Shown in pieces: positions 36,201 to 45,907 of a stretch of DNA of 64,000 bases (positions within the stretch are counted from its first letter, which is position 1; each line of letters starts with the position of its first letter). The notes under the pieces were generated by a model that ran no database searches, was not told the DNA's origin, and was given only the letters and a program-made list of their open reading frames with translations. The DNA is from Serratia proteamaculans (GTDB lineage Bacteria; Pseudomonadota; Gammaproteobacteria; Enterobacterales; Enterobacteriaceae): contig NZ_SWDE01000001.1 in the NCBI RefSeq assembly GCF_013337185.1, positions 2,108,001 to 2,172,000 on the forward strand. The letters run 5' to 3'. The position numbers and the translations under genes were made by a program.

Positions 36201-36428
36201 ATGAAAAAGCTGATAGTTATTATTGCCGCCGTCATGGCGTTAAATTGCGCATCGGTTTTCGCGGCACCGCCGATAAATGAACATAATGACAGGCCGGTGG
36301 TTCATCAAAATAATAAAAAGCCGCACCACAATAAAGTGCAGCCCAAGCCCCATCACAATAAAAAACCGCTCAAAAGGCCCTATAAAAAAATGCCAGAAAA
36401 GCGTGCGCCGGAGATCCGCCCCCACTAG
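36201..36428 (+). CDS. Small secreted basic His/Lys/Pro-rich protein
   Basis: A 75-residue protein: signal peptide of about 22 residues ending VFAA, then a mature part made mainly of His, Asn, Lys and Pro with the repeat unit KPHHNK occurring twice. The ribosome-binding site AGGATA precedes ATG 36201. The mature protein is highly basic and disordered-looking; metal or polyanion binding is conceivable. It follows the lipoprotein gene after 59 bases on the same strand. Confidence 0.6.
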   Translation: MKKLIVIIAAVMALNCASVFAAPPINEHNDRPVVHQNNKKPHHNKVQPKPHHNKKPLKRPYKKMPEKRAPEIRPH

Positions 36429-36523
36429 CCGCGATTATTAATGTCAGTGATTGAGCAGCGATAACGCTACCCTGGAAAACTCACCCCACCGGCATGCGGT
36501 GGGTGTGAGTCTCGGGGCATGAT

Positions 36524-37108
36524 TTACAGCGTCTTTGCCCGCAGGGTGTCGCCACTGCGAATAAAATTGCCGGCCCCCAGATGATGGATGGTATGCAACT
36601 GCGGATCGGCATCGGCAAAGTTCCAGCGACCACCGTGAAACACCCGCTCATCTGCGGCTGCGGCGACCACTTCGCCAAAGCAAGTATCATATTTCTGCTG
36701 CGCGCCGCTCTCCGGCAACAAACGGCACTCCAGCCAGGCCACACAACCCTGTTCTATCAGGGGAACATTCAATTGGGCGCTGGAGAAGGTTGCAATGTTG
36801 AAGCGGGCAAACTTGTCCTCCACTTCCTGCCCCGAAATACTGCCCACCGCATAGGTGGTATCGATAAACATCGCTGCCGGAATGCAGATGCCGAACACCC
36901 CACTTTCCTCGATCATCTGCCGTGAATGCGCCCCCTTGTCGACCACGATGGCAATACGCGGCGGCGTGAATTCAACCGGCATCGACCAGGCGGCCGCCAT
37001 CACATTGCGGCGTGTCCCATCCTGACTTCTGCTGGTGATCAACACCGTTGGGCCATGGTTAAGCAAACGGCTGGCATGTTCCAGTGCAACGGGGCGAAAA
37101 TGATTCAT
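36524..37108 (-). CDS. Flavin reductase-like FMN-binding protein
   Basis: A 194-residue protein with the FMN-binding split barrel of the flavin reductase family: GPTVLITSRSQDGTRRNVMAAAWSMPVEFTPPRIAIVVDKGAHSRQMI, followed by VFGICIPA. Such proteins bind FMN and usually supply reduced flavin or reduce small compounds. It is alone on its strand and probably unrelated to the downstream siderophore genes. Confidence 0.85.
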   Translation of the reverse strand: MNHFRPVALEHASRLLNHGPTVLITSRSQDGTRRNVMAAAWSMPVEFTPPRIAIVVDKGAHSRQMIEESGVFGICIPAAMFIDTTYAVGSISGQEVEDKFARFNIATFSSAQLNVPLIEQGCVAWLECRLLPESGAQQKYDTCFGEVVAAAADERVFHGGRWNFADADPQLHTIHHLGAGNFIRSGDTLRAKTL

Positions 37109-37276
37109 GGGAAGTCCTTCATTGGTGTTTCTGGCGGATCAAACATCGGGGGAACGGCGATTGCCTTCCATTGCGCAGTGTAGTTCTGCGTTGCTGCGGG
37201 GATCAATCGCGTTGGCGATAAAGAAGCACAGAATGTGTATGTCGATCGCTCTGAAGTCAGGCGCTGGCGGGAATAC

Positions 37277-37302
37277 GCTGCGTCAGCCTTCACTGACGCA
37301 GC
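37277..37302. terminator. Hairpin after the yncE-like gene
   Basis: Perfect 10-bp stem GCTGCGTCAG/CTGACGCAGC with a CCTTCA loop, 9 bases after the stop. No T-run follows, but it fits as the 3' end of the receptor-NRPS-yncE transcript. Confidence 0.6.
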
Positions 37303-37311
37303 AGGATAAAG

Positions 37312-38544
37312 CTAGTTTTTCGGCAGTTGAATACGCACCACGCTTTCTGGTTTTCCGGCCTTGGTGCTGGCGCCGTCATTTTTCACCGTCACGAACAGCA
37401 CATTGTTACTGGTATCCAGCGCCAGGCTGTTGGGATGCGGCGGCAAATCCAGCGTTTGCAGGCGTTTAAGCGTCTTCGCATCAAACACCGTCAGCGTGCC
37501 AGTACCGTGATCGACACGGATCCCTTTGCGGTTAGCGACGTATACCCGCTGGTTATGGTCGTCCAGCAGCAGGCCGATCGGTACTTCATCGGTCAGTTCG
37601 CTGGCCAATACCTTGCCGCTGTCCGCGTCCAGCGCGAATACCCGGTGGCCGCTGCTGCGTTTCTTGTAGGCACGCTCCAGATGAGTGTCGCGGTAGTTAT
37701 CGCGATCGATCCCCTGATCCACCCCCAGCAAACGGTTGTTTTTGCCGTCATACACCAGATTCAGCAACTGATCCGCCTGGATCTCTTTGGTCGAGGTGAT
37801 CGCCAGCGTGTCGGCATTCAGGGTGATCAACTGCCCCTGCATGTTGGAGACAAATACCCGCCGTCCTTTTTCGTCGATGGTGATCCCTACCGCGTTGTAG
37901 CCAAAACCGGGGATCATTTTTTCCAGTTTTTGGGTTTTGGTATCCACCACAAACAGCACGCTATCGACCCCGAACCCCAGCCCCGGCAGGAACAGGCGAC
38001 CGCTCTGCGCGTCATATTTCACCTCGCGGATGCGGTATTGATAGTCCTCGGTGATCTTGAAGCGCTTAAGCTCTTCGAGCAAAAACTCCAGCCGCTTACC
38101 GCTGATACCGGCATCTTTGTAGGTTTTTTCCAGCATGCTCTTTTCGGTCACCCGGATGCTGGCCAGTGCACGGTTACTGGTGGTATCGACCACGCCGACT
38201 GAGCCGTTGAAACCCTGCGTCAGATAGAGCCGATGCCCGGCATCATCCAGCGCCACACCAAAGCCTTTCACCTGCAGCGGGATCTCCGCCTGCACCGCCA
38301 GCGTGGCCGGATCCAGCCGCAGTACGCGGGATTTCGCCTCTTCCTTCCAGTCTGGCGCACTGACAAACAGTGCCTGCTGGCTTGGGCTGAAGGCCATTTC
38401 CACCACCGCCGACGACAACGGCTGACGCTTGATATCTTCTGGCTTAATCCCGGCATCACGGGCCTGCGCCGCACCGGCCACCACCAACGACGTGGCGATC
38501 AACAATGACAATAAAGCGCGGGGTGTTCCTAAAGTTCCAGACAT
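37312..38544 (-). CDS. YncE-like periplasmic beta-propeller protein
   Basis: A 410-residue exported protein related to E. coli YncE (353 residues). After the signal peptide ending AAQA come repeated propeller blades (VVEMAFSPSQQALFVSAPD, LYLTQGFNGSVGVVDTTSNRALASI, VFVSNMQGQLITLNADTL, LQTLDLPPHPNSLALDTSNNVLFVTVKND). YncE is iron/Fur-regulated in E. coli and its role is unclear. Here it is the third gene of a leftward set with a TonB receptor and an NRPS protein, 46 bp after the NRPS gene, which links this family to siderophore handling. Confidence 0.88.
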   Translation of the reverse strand: MSGTLGTPRALLSLLIATSLVVAGAAQARDAGIKPEDIKRQPLSSAVVEMAFSPSQQALFVSAPDWKEEAKSRVLRLDPATLAVQAEIPLQVKGFGVALDDAGHRLYLTQGFNGSVGVVDTTSNRALASIRVTEKSMLEKTYKDAGISGKRLEFLLEELKRFKITEDYQYRIREVKYDAQSGRLFLPGLGFGVDSVLFVVDTKTQKLEKMIPGFGYNAVGITIDEKGRRVFVSNMQGQLITLNADTLAITSTKEIQADQLLNLVYDGKNNRLLGVDQGIDRDNYRDTHLERAYKKRSSGHRVFALDADSGKVLASELTDEVPIGLLLDDHNQRVYVANRKGIRVDHGTGTLTVFDAKTLKRLQTLDLPPHPNSLALDTSNNVLFVTVKNDGASTKAGKPESVVRIQLPKN

Positions 38545-38590
38545 CCGTTTATCTCCATGAAAGTAATAAAGTCAGTTAGGGTGAACAGTG

Positions 38591-41515
38591 TCATTGCCGT
38601 GGTACCGGCGGCAGGGCAGCTAGCGGCATGTCCCCGTCGGCCAACTGGGCAAAATGTGAGAACACGTGCTGGATGCTGCCGGCGATCAGCTCCGCCTGTT
38701 GCGCGGTGTAGTGATCGGTGCGGTAGGTCATCATCACGCGCAGAGATTTCACGCCGTCGAGGTTTTCTTCCATCACTTCAAACTGCAGACCGAGCAACGA
38801 TGCGGTTTTCTCCGGCTCCACCTGACGGTAGGCCACCCGGCTGCCGTCCTGCAGGATGAATGCCCCATTCAATTTGATGCGGCTGTGGATCTGGATGAAC
38901 ACTTCGAACATGTGATTCTTGCGATCGGCATCAACGCCAAACAGCCCTTCTTCCACCAGATCGATGGGAATATCGGTGTAGGGCATGGAGCCGTTGATGG
39001 TGTTTTTAACCTGATCAATCAGGCCCGCCACCGTCAGCTGTTCGGCGAAACGTACCCGGTGCACCACTACGGTGGTGAAGTAGCCGATGGTGTCGAAATA
39101 CTCGGCGTCGTTACGTCCGGAAGTGGAAGTGCCCACCAGCAGATCCGCCGGGCCACCGAGCAGGCGCAGGGCCGTGGTAATACCGGCGTAGACCACGTTG
39201 AACAGGGAGGCGTTGTTCTTTCTGGCCTGCGCGTACAGCCCGTCGGCCACCGCCGGGTCGATGTCGAACTCCAGCCAGCCGCCGTCAACGTCAGCTTCGG
39301 CCGGTACCGCAGGATGGTGCGAAGGTTGCTGCTGGAACAACGGCTGCCCGACCGGCGCGTCACGCAGGTTATCCAGCCAGTAATCCAGGTGTTGCTGTAC
39401 TACGCCGCCCGCCTGCTGCTGCCGGGCAAAGGCGTGAAACTGCGGCACGGCACTTTTCCACTGCGGCGCTTGTCCCGCCACGCGCTGGCTATAGGCCACG
39501 CCCAATTCGTCCATCATCAGGTTCAGCGACCACTCGTCGAGCACCACATGGTGGAACAGCAGCGAAAGCAACTGTTGACCGGTGGCGGCATCCCGCAGGA
39601 AGGTCGCACGCAGCGGCAGCTCGGCGGTCAGATCAAAGCGGTGATCCCCCGCCCTGGCCAACAACTCACTGGCATCACCGGCCGGTGTTTGATCGGAGAA
39701 ATAAAACCAGCCGTAATCCAGCAAGTCAGCGGCTGGCACCACCTGCTGATATACCTCGCCGTCTCGGTCGATAAACAGCGAGCGCAATACGCTGTGGCGG
39801 GTCATCACGTCGATAAACGCCTGACGCAGCGCGGTTTCATCCACCGGATCGAGGAAACAGATGGCGAATGGCAGATTGAAGATCTCGTCGTGGCCGAAGG
39901 CCTCGTAAACCTTCCACAAGGAATGCTGTGCCAGAGACAACGGCGCCTGAACCGCCTCCTCCTGTGGTTGCGCGGCAAGTTGCTGTGCGTTCGGTTCGGC
40001 CACCGCCTGACGCTTGGCGTAAGCCGACAATCCACGGGCAGTGGCGTGACTGAACAGATCGTTAATATTGAGTTCGATGCGATGCAGGCTGAGCAAACGG
40101 CCGATAACCCGGGTCGCCACCAGCGAGTGCCCGCCGCGATCGAAGAAATCTTCATCGGCTGTCATCTCCGGTGCGACCAGCGCGTCGCGGAATTCCGCCA
40201 GGATCAGTTGGGCAATCTCGGCATTTTCTGCTGGCGCGTCTTGCGTCGCCAAAACGCTCTCGGGCAAGGTTGACGGTTGCTCTGCGGCAGGAAGCAGCGC
40301 CGCCGTTATCAATCTTCCGGCGAGGAAAGCGACAAACTGTTCCAGCAGGAAAGGCGCGGCATGTGGCGTTAAACGGGGATCCGTAACCAGTTCCAGCACC
40401 ACCGAGTCCGGATCCGGCAGGCTCAGGGCCAGCACCATTTCAAACGGCGTATGCAGCGGCGGCAGCAATAGCCGTTCTGCGCTGACACCGTCAAGCTGCA
40501 ACGCCACCGACGAGTCCGCCAGCCAGGTCACCAACAGTTGGGCCAGTTGGGGATTAGCCAGTTCCGCCGTTTGCTGTGTCAGCAGGCGACCTTCCGCCTC
40601 CGGATCCACAGGCCCCAGGGTCAGACGTTTTAGCTGCGCAGTGCTCATCCAGGCGTTCAGGCCGCTCGCCTGCTGCGCATCGCCCTGCGGCACACTCAGT
40701 TGCACTGGTTGCCCGCCGGACTGAGCGCTGATAAAGCGCCCAAAACGCACGGCAATCGCCGCCAGCAGCGTCGCCGGGTTGTCTGTAGTCGGCAAGATTT
40801 TGCGCGCTACGCGGGTCGCTATACGCACCCCGGCCTGAGCCAGCAGCTCATTCTGAGGGACGGATGTCTGATAATCCCGCAGCGCCGTCGCCTGACGCGG
40901 CCACGGCAGCACCAACTCGCTGGCTTCCGGCAGGGTCGCCACCGGGGAAATGATGGCAAAACTCGGCGTCGGCTCAATGCCGTTATACAGCGCCGACAGC
41001 GTGGTCAATAATTGCCGACAGGACAGCGTGGGGGCCAAAATATCGTGCGCCACTACACCTAATATCGCACCGCTGCCGGTAAACAGCAGGAAACGTATCG
41101 GTGCTTCTCGCGCCAGTTCGAAAGGAGCGGCCTGCGCCTGCAGCAAACGGCTAACCGCCTGTTGCTGGCCGATAACCGCCTGAATGCTCACCGGGTTTAG
41201 CGGCGCGCTACCCCGCAGTTTGCGCAAACCCTGTTCATCATCAAAGTCATAACGAACGTCCAGCTCCGGCATCAGTCGCGTCAGGGCTTCCAGCGCGCTG
41301 ACCAAACGGCCGATATCCGGCTCGCCACCCAGGCGCCAGGCCATTGCCTGCTGACAGCTGCCATCGCCCCGCTGCTGGTGCATAAACCACGCCAGCTCTT
41401 CCGCTTCGCTCAATGGCTGGCTGGCGTCCTGCGCCCGAGCCCCCAGAGTCTCGAACGCCAGATCCAGACGCTGGGCCTCGTCATCGCTGAGAATATTGTC
41501 AAAATAACCGCTCAC
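38591..41515 (-). CDS. NRPS protein C*-PCP-C (VibF C1-PCP-C2-like)
   Basis: A 974-residue NRPS fragment. An N-terminal condensation-like domain (about 20-420) has lost the catalytic pattern: HHxxxDG reads AHDILAP. A carrier domain follows with an intact phosphopantetheine serine (DFFDRGGHSLVAT, Ser about 464). A second condensation domain (about 525-974) retains HHVVLDE near 655-661, with Asp present but Gly changed to Glu. This is the order of the C-terminal half of VibF, in which C1 is inactive and C2 joins the peptide to a polyamine. Start GTG 41515 follows AAGGAGAGA; ATG at 41551 is possible. In one transcript with the receptor and yncE-like genes. Confidence 0.85.
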   Translation of the reverse strand: MSGYFDNILSDDEAQRLDLAFETLGARAQDASQPLSEAEELAWFMHQQRGDGSCQQAMAWRLGGEPDIGRLVSALEALTRLMPELDVRYDFDDEQGLRKLRGSAPLNPVSIQAVIGQQQAVSRLLQAQAAPFELAREAPIRFLLFTGSGAILGVVAHDILAPTLSCRQLLTTLSALYNGIEPTPSFAIISPVATLPEASELVLPWPRQATALRDYQTSVPQNELLAQAGVRIATRVARKILPTTDNPATLLAAIAVRFGRFISAQSGGQPVQLSVPQGDAQQASGLNAWMSTAQLKRLTLGPVDPEAEGRLLTQQTAELANPQLAQLLVTWLADSSVALQLDGVSAERLLLPPLHTPFEMVLALSLPDPDSVVLELVTDPRLTPHAAPFLLEQFVAFLAGRLITAALLPAAEQPSTLPESVLATQDAPAENAEIAQLILAEFRDALVAPEMTADEDFFDRGGHSLVATRVIGRLLSLHRIELNINDLFSHATARGLSAYAKRQAVAEPNAQQLAAQPQEEAVQAPLSLAQHSLWKVYEAFGHDEIFNLPFAICFLDPVDETALRQAFIDVMTRHSVLRSLFIDRDGEVYQQVVPAADLLDYGWFYFSDQTPAGDASELLARAGDHRFDLTAELPLRATFLRDAATGQQLLSLLFHHVVLDEWSLNLMMDELGVAYSQRVAGQAPQWKSAVPQFHAFARQQQAGGVVQQHLDYWLDNLRDAPVGQPLFQQQPSHHPAVPAEADVDGGWLEFDIDPAVADGLYAQARKNNASLFNVVYAGITTALRLLGGPADLLVGTSTSGRNDAEYFDTIGYFTTVVVHRVRFAEQLTVAGLIDQVKNTINGSMPYTDIPIDLVEEGLFGVDADRKNHMFEVFIQIHSRIKLNGAFILQDGSRVAYRQVEPEKTASLLGLQFEVMEENLDGVKSLRVMMTYRTDHYTAQQAELIAGSIQHVFSHFAQLADGDMPLAALPPVPRQ

Positions 41516-41605
41516 TGCTGTCTCTCCTTGCGCCCGGCAATGCCGGAACATCGGGGAATGCTGATGATAAGAAGGGGCGTCGAGACGCCCCTGGTTGCTA
41601 ACGCA

Positions 41606-43729
41606 TCAGAAGGTCAGTTCAACTGCAGCACCCACCATGCGCGGACGCTGTTGGGTCGCGGTATACACGTCGTTGCCACTGACCATCACGCGACGCTCAG
41701 AGTCGAACAGGTTCTGCGCGTACAGGGTGGCGCGCCCATAGGCGAAGGTGTACGCCAGTTGGGTATTTGCCGACCAATAGGAACCGATTCGCCCGCGTGA
41801 GTCGTTGTCATATTGCGAGTAGTAGGAGTCCGAGAACGCCACGTTGCCGCTCAGCTCCAGCCCGGCCATCAACTGGTATTTGGCCCCCATGTTGGCGGTA
41901 TAGGCCGGCGCTCGTGCCAGTTCATGCCCATCAACACCGCTGCCCGAGAACTTCTTGATCTTGGTCTTCAGCAGGCCAACGTTGCTGAACAGCTCGAAGT
42001 CCCAGCGCGGCTGCCAGGTGGCGCCCATTTCCGCACCGTAGGTTTCCACCTTGTCGGCATTGCGGATCACCGACGAGTTTGGCCCCAGGGAATACGGCAG
42101 TTGCATGTCCTTGTAGTCGTTGTAGAAGATATTGCTGGTCAGAATGACGTTGGCGTCTTTCAGGTGGTGGCGGGTGTAGAGTTCATAGTTCCAGACATAC
42201 TCGGAACCATAGGTGTAGTTGACCACCGGCGTGCCGATAGTGATGCCGGCTCCACCGGCGTTATAGCCGCGTGCCACCTTGGCCCCGTAGGTCTGGGTAT
42301 CCGTCGGTTTCCAGGCCAGATCCAGCTTCGGCAGGAACACGTCGTAGGTTTCGTCGAAGTCAATGCGCACGGCCTTGCTGCCGCCGGTGCGCTGACGGTG
42401 CTCTCGCTCCAAACGCGTGGCGGCGGTGAGATCCACATGTGGAGTAATGGCGTAAGTCAGTTCGGCAAACACCGAGTTGGTATCGGTTTTATCCTTGAAG
42501 GTCGAGCCGCCGAAAATATTGACGAACTCATCCTGCTTGGCATGGAAATAACGCAGCCCTGCTAGTCCGTGCAGGCGACTGTCCGGCCCACCAAAACGCG
42601 CCACCGGCTCTACGTGTATCTCTTTGCCGTCGATGTCAGCGTACGGCAGGGCATAAGCGGTAGGACGGTTGATATTAAAGTCGGTGTAAATCACCCGATT
42701 TTCCAGCGTCAGGCTGTCGGACTGCTCCCAGGCCAGATCCCAGACGCCGCTGTTGGTGTTACTTTTAAATACCGCGCGGCGCGGATCGTGCCGCAGGCTG
42801 GTTGGATGAACCAATGGGTTGAGGCTTTCGTTTTGCGGTGAGGTGCTGCCAAAATGGTTAAAGGTCAGCTTGGTGGTCAGTTCTCGCATCCCTGCCGGGT
42901 TGAACAACAGCTTGGCGCGGGCGGTGGTAGCTTCGACCTCGCGTGGGTCGCCTACCGGCTCATAGGCAGGCAAGTCGACGTCACTGCGGCGGCGCTGGCG
43001 ATCAACGCTGACGCGGAACGCCAGTTGATCTTCCACCAGCGGGCCGGAAGCCATGGCAGACAACTGTGATGAATGCTGATTACCCACCCCGCCCTTGAAA
43101 GCACTTTCCCAATCAAAGGTCGGATCCTTACTGGCCATCACGATGGCACCGGCAATCGCGTTACGCCCCTGGATATAGCTCTGCGGGCCGAGGAATACCT
43201 CGACACGATCCAAATCCCACAGCGACTGCGGCCCATAGGCCTGCTCGTTGTAGGTCAACGAGCGACCATCCAGTGACAGATTGAGGCGCGGACGGGTGCC
43301 GCTGAGAAAGGCATTGGCGCCGGTATTCGGGCCGGAACCATCGATACCGCGCACGGTCGGCAGATCGTTACCGATGCCAACATCCATGACGTTGGGGGTC
43401 ATGCGTAACAAATCGGGGACCTGCAACGCATTGGGCATAGAGGCAATGCGTTCACTGTCGAACACTTGCACGCTGGAGCCGGTATCAAAAATACTGCGTT
43501 TGATTTTTTCGCCGGTGACCAACAGGCTTTCCGAGTCCTGCCAGTTATCGTTACGTTTGCTGTCTGCGGCTTCCTGAACCTTCTCGTCCACGACGGCGGC
43601 GTTAACGCTGCCCACGGACAGAGAGCAAAGACCCAGAAAGAGTGAGGAAATTGCCCCAATGGCCTGTAAGCCTGCTTTTTCCCTGTTTCCTACGATTTTA
43701 TGCCTTTGAGCCGCTGAATGCTTGCTCAT
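41606..43729 (-). CDS. TonB-dependent siderophore receptor (ViuA/FyuA-like)
   Basis: A 707-residue outer-membrane receptor with a long signal region (about 1-45), TonB box area ESLLVTGEKIKRS, a plug with the typical LWDLDRVEVFLGPQSYIQGRNAIAGAIVMASKDP and a full barrel ending in aromatic residue (MVGAAVELTF). It resembles receptors for vibriobactin and yersiniabactin. The AAGGAGAAT ribosome-binding site precedes ATG 43729. It is the first gene of the leftward transcript with the C*-PCP-C and YncE-like genes, downstream of two Fur-like sites. Likely imports the siderophore made by this locus. Confidence 0.92.
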   Translation of the reverse strand: MSKHSAAQRHKIVGNREKAGLQAIGAISSLFLGLCSLSVGSVNAAVVDEKVQEAADSKRNDNWQDSESLLVTGEKIKRSIFDTGSSVQVFDSERIASMPNALQVPDLLRMTPNVMDVGIGNDLPTVRGIDGSGPNTGANAFLSGTRPRLNLSLDGRSLTYNEQAYGPQSLWDLDRVEVFLGPQSYIQGRNAIAGAIVMASKDPTFDWESAFKGGVGNQHSSQLSAMASGPLVEDQLAFRVSVDRQRRRSDVDLPAYEPVGDPREVEATTARAKLLFNPAGMRELTTKLTFNHFGSTSPQNESLNPLVHPTSLRHDPRRAVFKSNTNSGVWDLAWEQSDSLTLENRVIYTDFNINRPTAYALPYADIDGKEIHVEPVARFGGPDSRLHGLAGLRYFHAKQDEFVNIFGGSTFKDKTDTNSVFAELTYAITPHVDLTAATRLEREHRQRTGGSKAVRIDFDETYDVFLPKLDLAWKPTDTQTYGAKVARGYNAGGAGITIGTPVVNYTYGSEYVWNYELYTRHHLKDANVILTSNIFYNDYKDMQLPYSLGPNSSVIRNADKVETYGAEMGATWQPRWDFELFSNVGLLKTKIKKFSGSGVDGHELARAPAYTANMGAKYQLMAGLELSGNVAFSDSYYSQYDNDSRGRIGSYWSANTQLAYTFAYGRATLYAQNLFDSERRVMVSGNDVYTATQQRPRMVGAAVELTF

Positions 43730-43926
43730 AGATGTATTCTCCTTTCATCCCAGATGCACAAAAATTTAATTGTTTTCACATAGGTAACGACGCTGCTTTT
43801 CACACTGACAATGGCATTGCGGCCTTCCTGACCTTGCTGTTGCATATCCTTGCCGCAGACAAACGCCCCACCCCCGATGCGCAGCGGGCAGAGACTGATT
43901 TTTGTCTGGAAACGTAAAGAATTGTT

Positions 43927-43945
43927 AATAATGATAATATTTTAC
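43927..43945. promoter_or_regulatory. Candidate Fur box 1 in divergent siderophore promoter
   Basis: AATAATGATAAT followed by ATTTTAC matches the 19-bp Fur consensus at 14 positions by eye. It lies about 200 bp upstream of the receptor gene and 290 bp before the Cy gene. Confidence 0.6.
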
Positions 43946-43949
43946 ATAT

Positions 43950-43968
43950 TTTAATGCAAATCATTATC
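43950..43968. promoter_or_regulatory. Candidate Fur box 2 in divergent siderophore promoter
   Basis: The stretch ending AATCATTATC matches the Fur consensus at 15 of 19 positions by eye, four bases beyond box 1. The paired sites suggest iron repression of both divergent transcripts. Confidence 0.6.
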
Positions 43969-44233
43969 ACTTGAGTGAATGAATACCAGGGAAAACAATC
44001 AGAAAGGAGATCGGTAAAGCAAAAGCCTCACATCGCTATAAAATCAATAATTTCATTTAAAATGAATAGAAAACATAATCATATCAGAGTTAATAATTTA
44101 TCCCTCTGAGCACAACCTCGCATTACCCACATTATTCCCCTGCGTTATCATAATAAATATTAATAGTAATAATTTTCATTCCCATTAACATTGCAATATA
44201 TTCTTACAGTCTCTCAATACTGATGGAAACCCA

Positions 44234-45835
44234 ATGAAAGCCTTGACCACGATGCAGGCCGCCTACTGGGTGGGCCGGCAATCCGCAGCGCCACTGGGGG
44301 GCGTCAGTGCCCACCTGTATGCGGAATTTAACTGCTGCGACCTGGACGTCGAACGACTGAGGCAGGCCGTTGCCACTCTTTACCTGCATCACCCGATGTT
44401 GCGCCTGCAGATCACTGCCGATGGCCAGCAAACTATCGCCCCCTGCAGCCCGCAGCATAGCCTGCATCTGGATGATTTTAGCCGTGCGGAGACTGCCGAT
44501 GTCACCCACCGGCTTGCCGAAAAACGGCTGGCAAAAAGCAGCCAAAAGCTGCCGCTGGAACAGGGTATCCCCTGTGATATTAGCCTCAGCCTGCTGCCGG
44601 GTGGCCACAGCAGGTTACATGTCGATCTGGATATGATTGCCGGTGATGCCATGGGCTTCCGCGTACTGATGGAGGATTTGGCGCGTTTTTATCATCAATG
44701 CCCTGCTGCGCCGAGCGACAGCAGCGTTGCCTATTTTGACTATCTGGAGCGGCAGCAAGCTGATACCGAGCTTCAGGCACGCCGCACCCGTGCACAGGCC
44801 TGGTGGCGTGAGCGGTTAGCCCAGTTGCCGCCCGCACCGCACCTGCTGCGTACCCCGGATCGCTGCCGTAGCGATCGGTTGGCGCTGCAACTGAGCGCCA
44901 AAGAAACCCAGGCACTGGAACAAGTCGCCAAAGCGCAGCGCATCACGCTTTCATCGTTGTTTTTAGCGCTGTTCGCCGTCACCGTCGGCCACGGCTGGAA
45001 GCTGTCGCGCTTTCGGCTGAACGTCCCCTTATTCCATCGGGCCGAAGAGAACCTCGACAACCTGATTGGTGACTTCTCCAATTTGGTGCTGCTCGGCGTA
45101 GAGCTGGATCCGGCAGAAAATCTGCCCGCCTTCTGCCGACGCCTGATGGCGCAGCTGGCGGAATTGATCGCCCATGCCGACTATCCGGGCGTCAGCGTGA
45201 TGCGTGACCTGTCGCGCCTGCAGGGCAGCATGCAGCCCTCGCCGGTGGTATTTACCGCCGGTTTCGGCATCCGCGGCAAAGCGCTGTTCTCGGGCAATGT
45301 CACCCGCACCTTTGGTCCGCTGGAATGGGTGATTTCCCAGGGGCCGCAGGTGGCGCTGGATGCCCAGGTGGCGCACGCCAACGGCGGCATTCTGATCAAC
45401 TGGGACGTGCGTCTGGATGCCTTCCCGGATGGGTTGCTGCCGCAGTTGTTTGCCACCTACGGTGCCTTGTTGAAACAGGCCGCCAACCAACCGGGCAGCT
45501 TCAATCTGCCGCTGGCGCAGTGGCTGGCACAGTGTTCCGCACCGGCATTGGCCCGCCAGATGCCGGTGTGCCAATTGCTGCATCGTTTGCTGGCGCGCGT
45601 GGTGCCGGACGCCAGACTGAGCGACGACGATGACATCAACGCCCTGCCATTGCCGCAGGACGGGCTACCGGCCTTACTGGCGGTGATTAACAAATACCTG
45701 AAAGTGGCGCTGACCCCGGCGGACGTAGCGGCAAATCCATCCCCGGCGGCCCTTGCCGCGCTGATTTGCCAGCGGGCGCCCAACGCCGCCGAGGGGGCGC
45801 AACTGCTGCTGAAGGTGCTGGCACCCAAAGCCTGA
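44234..45835 (+). CDS. NRPS heterocyclization (Cy) domain protein with degenerate carrier tail
   Basis: A 533-residue protein. Residues 1-430 form a Cy-type condensation domain: TTMQAAYWVGRQSAAPLGGVSAHLYAEF is the Cy opening, and the core DxxxxDxxS reads Asp133-MIAG-Asp138-AM-Gly, with both Asp kept and Ser replaced. The C-terminal 70 residues look like a carrier domain (INALPLPQDGLPALLAVINKYLKVALTPADVAANPS), but the phosphopantetheine Ser is replaced (DGLP in place of GxDS). It corresponds to Cy1 of VibF. Starts 505 bp from the divergent receptor; the ribosome-binding site is weak. Followed by the Cy-A gene after 72 bp. Confidence 0.85.
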   Translation: MKALTTMQAAYWVGRQSAAPLGGVSAHLYAEFNCCDLDVERLRQAVATLYLHHPMLRLQITADGQQTIAPCSPQHSLHLDDFSRAETADVTHRLAEKRLAKSSQKLPLEQGIPCDISLSLLPGGHSRLHVDLDMIAGDAMGFRVLMEDLARFYHQCPAAPSDSSVAYFDYLERQQADTELQARRTRAQAWWRERLAQLPPAPHLLRTPDRCRSDRLALQLSAKETQALEQVAKAQRITLSSLFLALFAVTVGHGWKLSRFRLNVPLFHRAEENLDNLIGDFSNLVLLGVELDPAENLPAFCRRLMAQLAELIAHADYPGVSVMRDLSRLQGSMQPSPVVFTAGFGIRGKALFSGNVTRTFGPLEWVISQGPQVALDAQVAHANGGILINWDVRLDAFPDGLLPQLFATYGALLKQAANQPGSFNLPLAQWLAQCSAPALARQMPVCQLLHRLLARVVPDARLSDDDDINALPLPQDGLPALLAVINKYLKVALTPADVAANPSPAALAALICQRAPNAAEGAQLLLKVLAPKA

Positions 45836-45907
45836 TATCGGTTCCGGGCGCGTAGCCTCACGCGCTCCGCATTCTTTTTCGTTGGTTAGCGACAATAGGG
45901 AAATACC

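Noticed and set aside
37327-38202. A 291-codon open frame on the + strand
   Set aside because: It is antisense to the yncE-like gene and has no recognised family.
38666-40273. A 535-codon open frame on the + strand
   Set aside because: It lies antisense to the C*-PCP-C gene, whose domains and motifs are clear; the + strand translation has no recognisable domain and is a GC-rich shadow.
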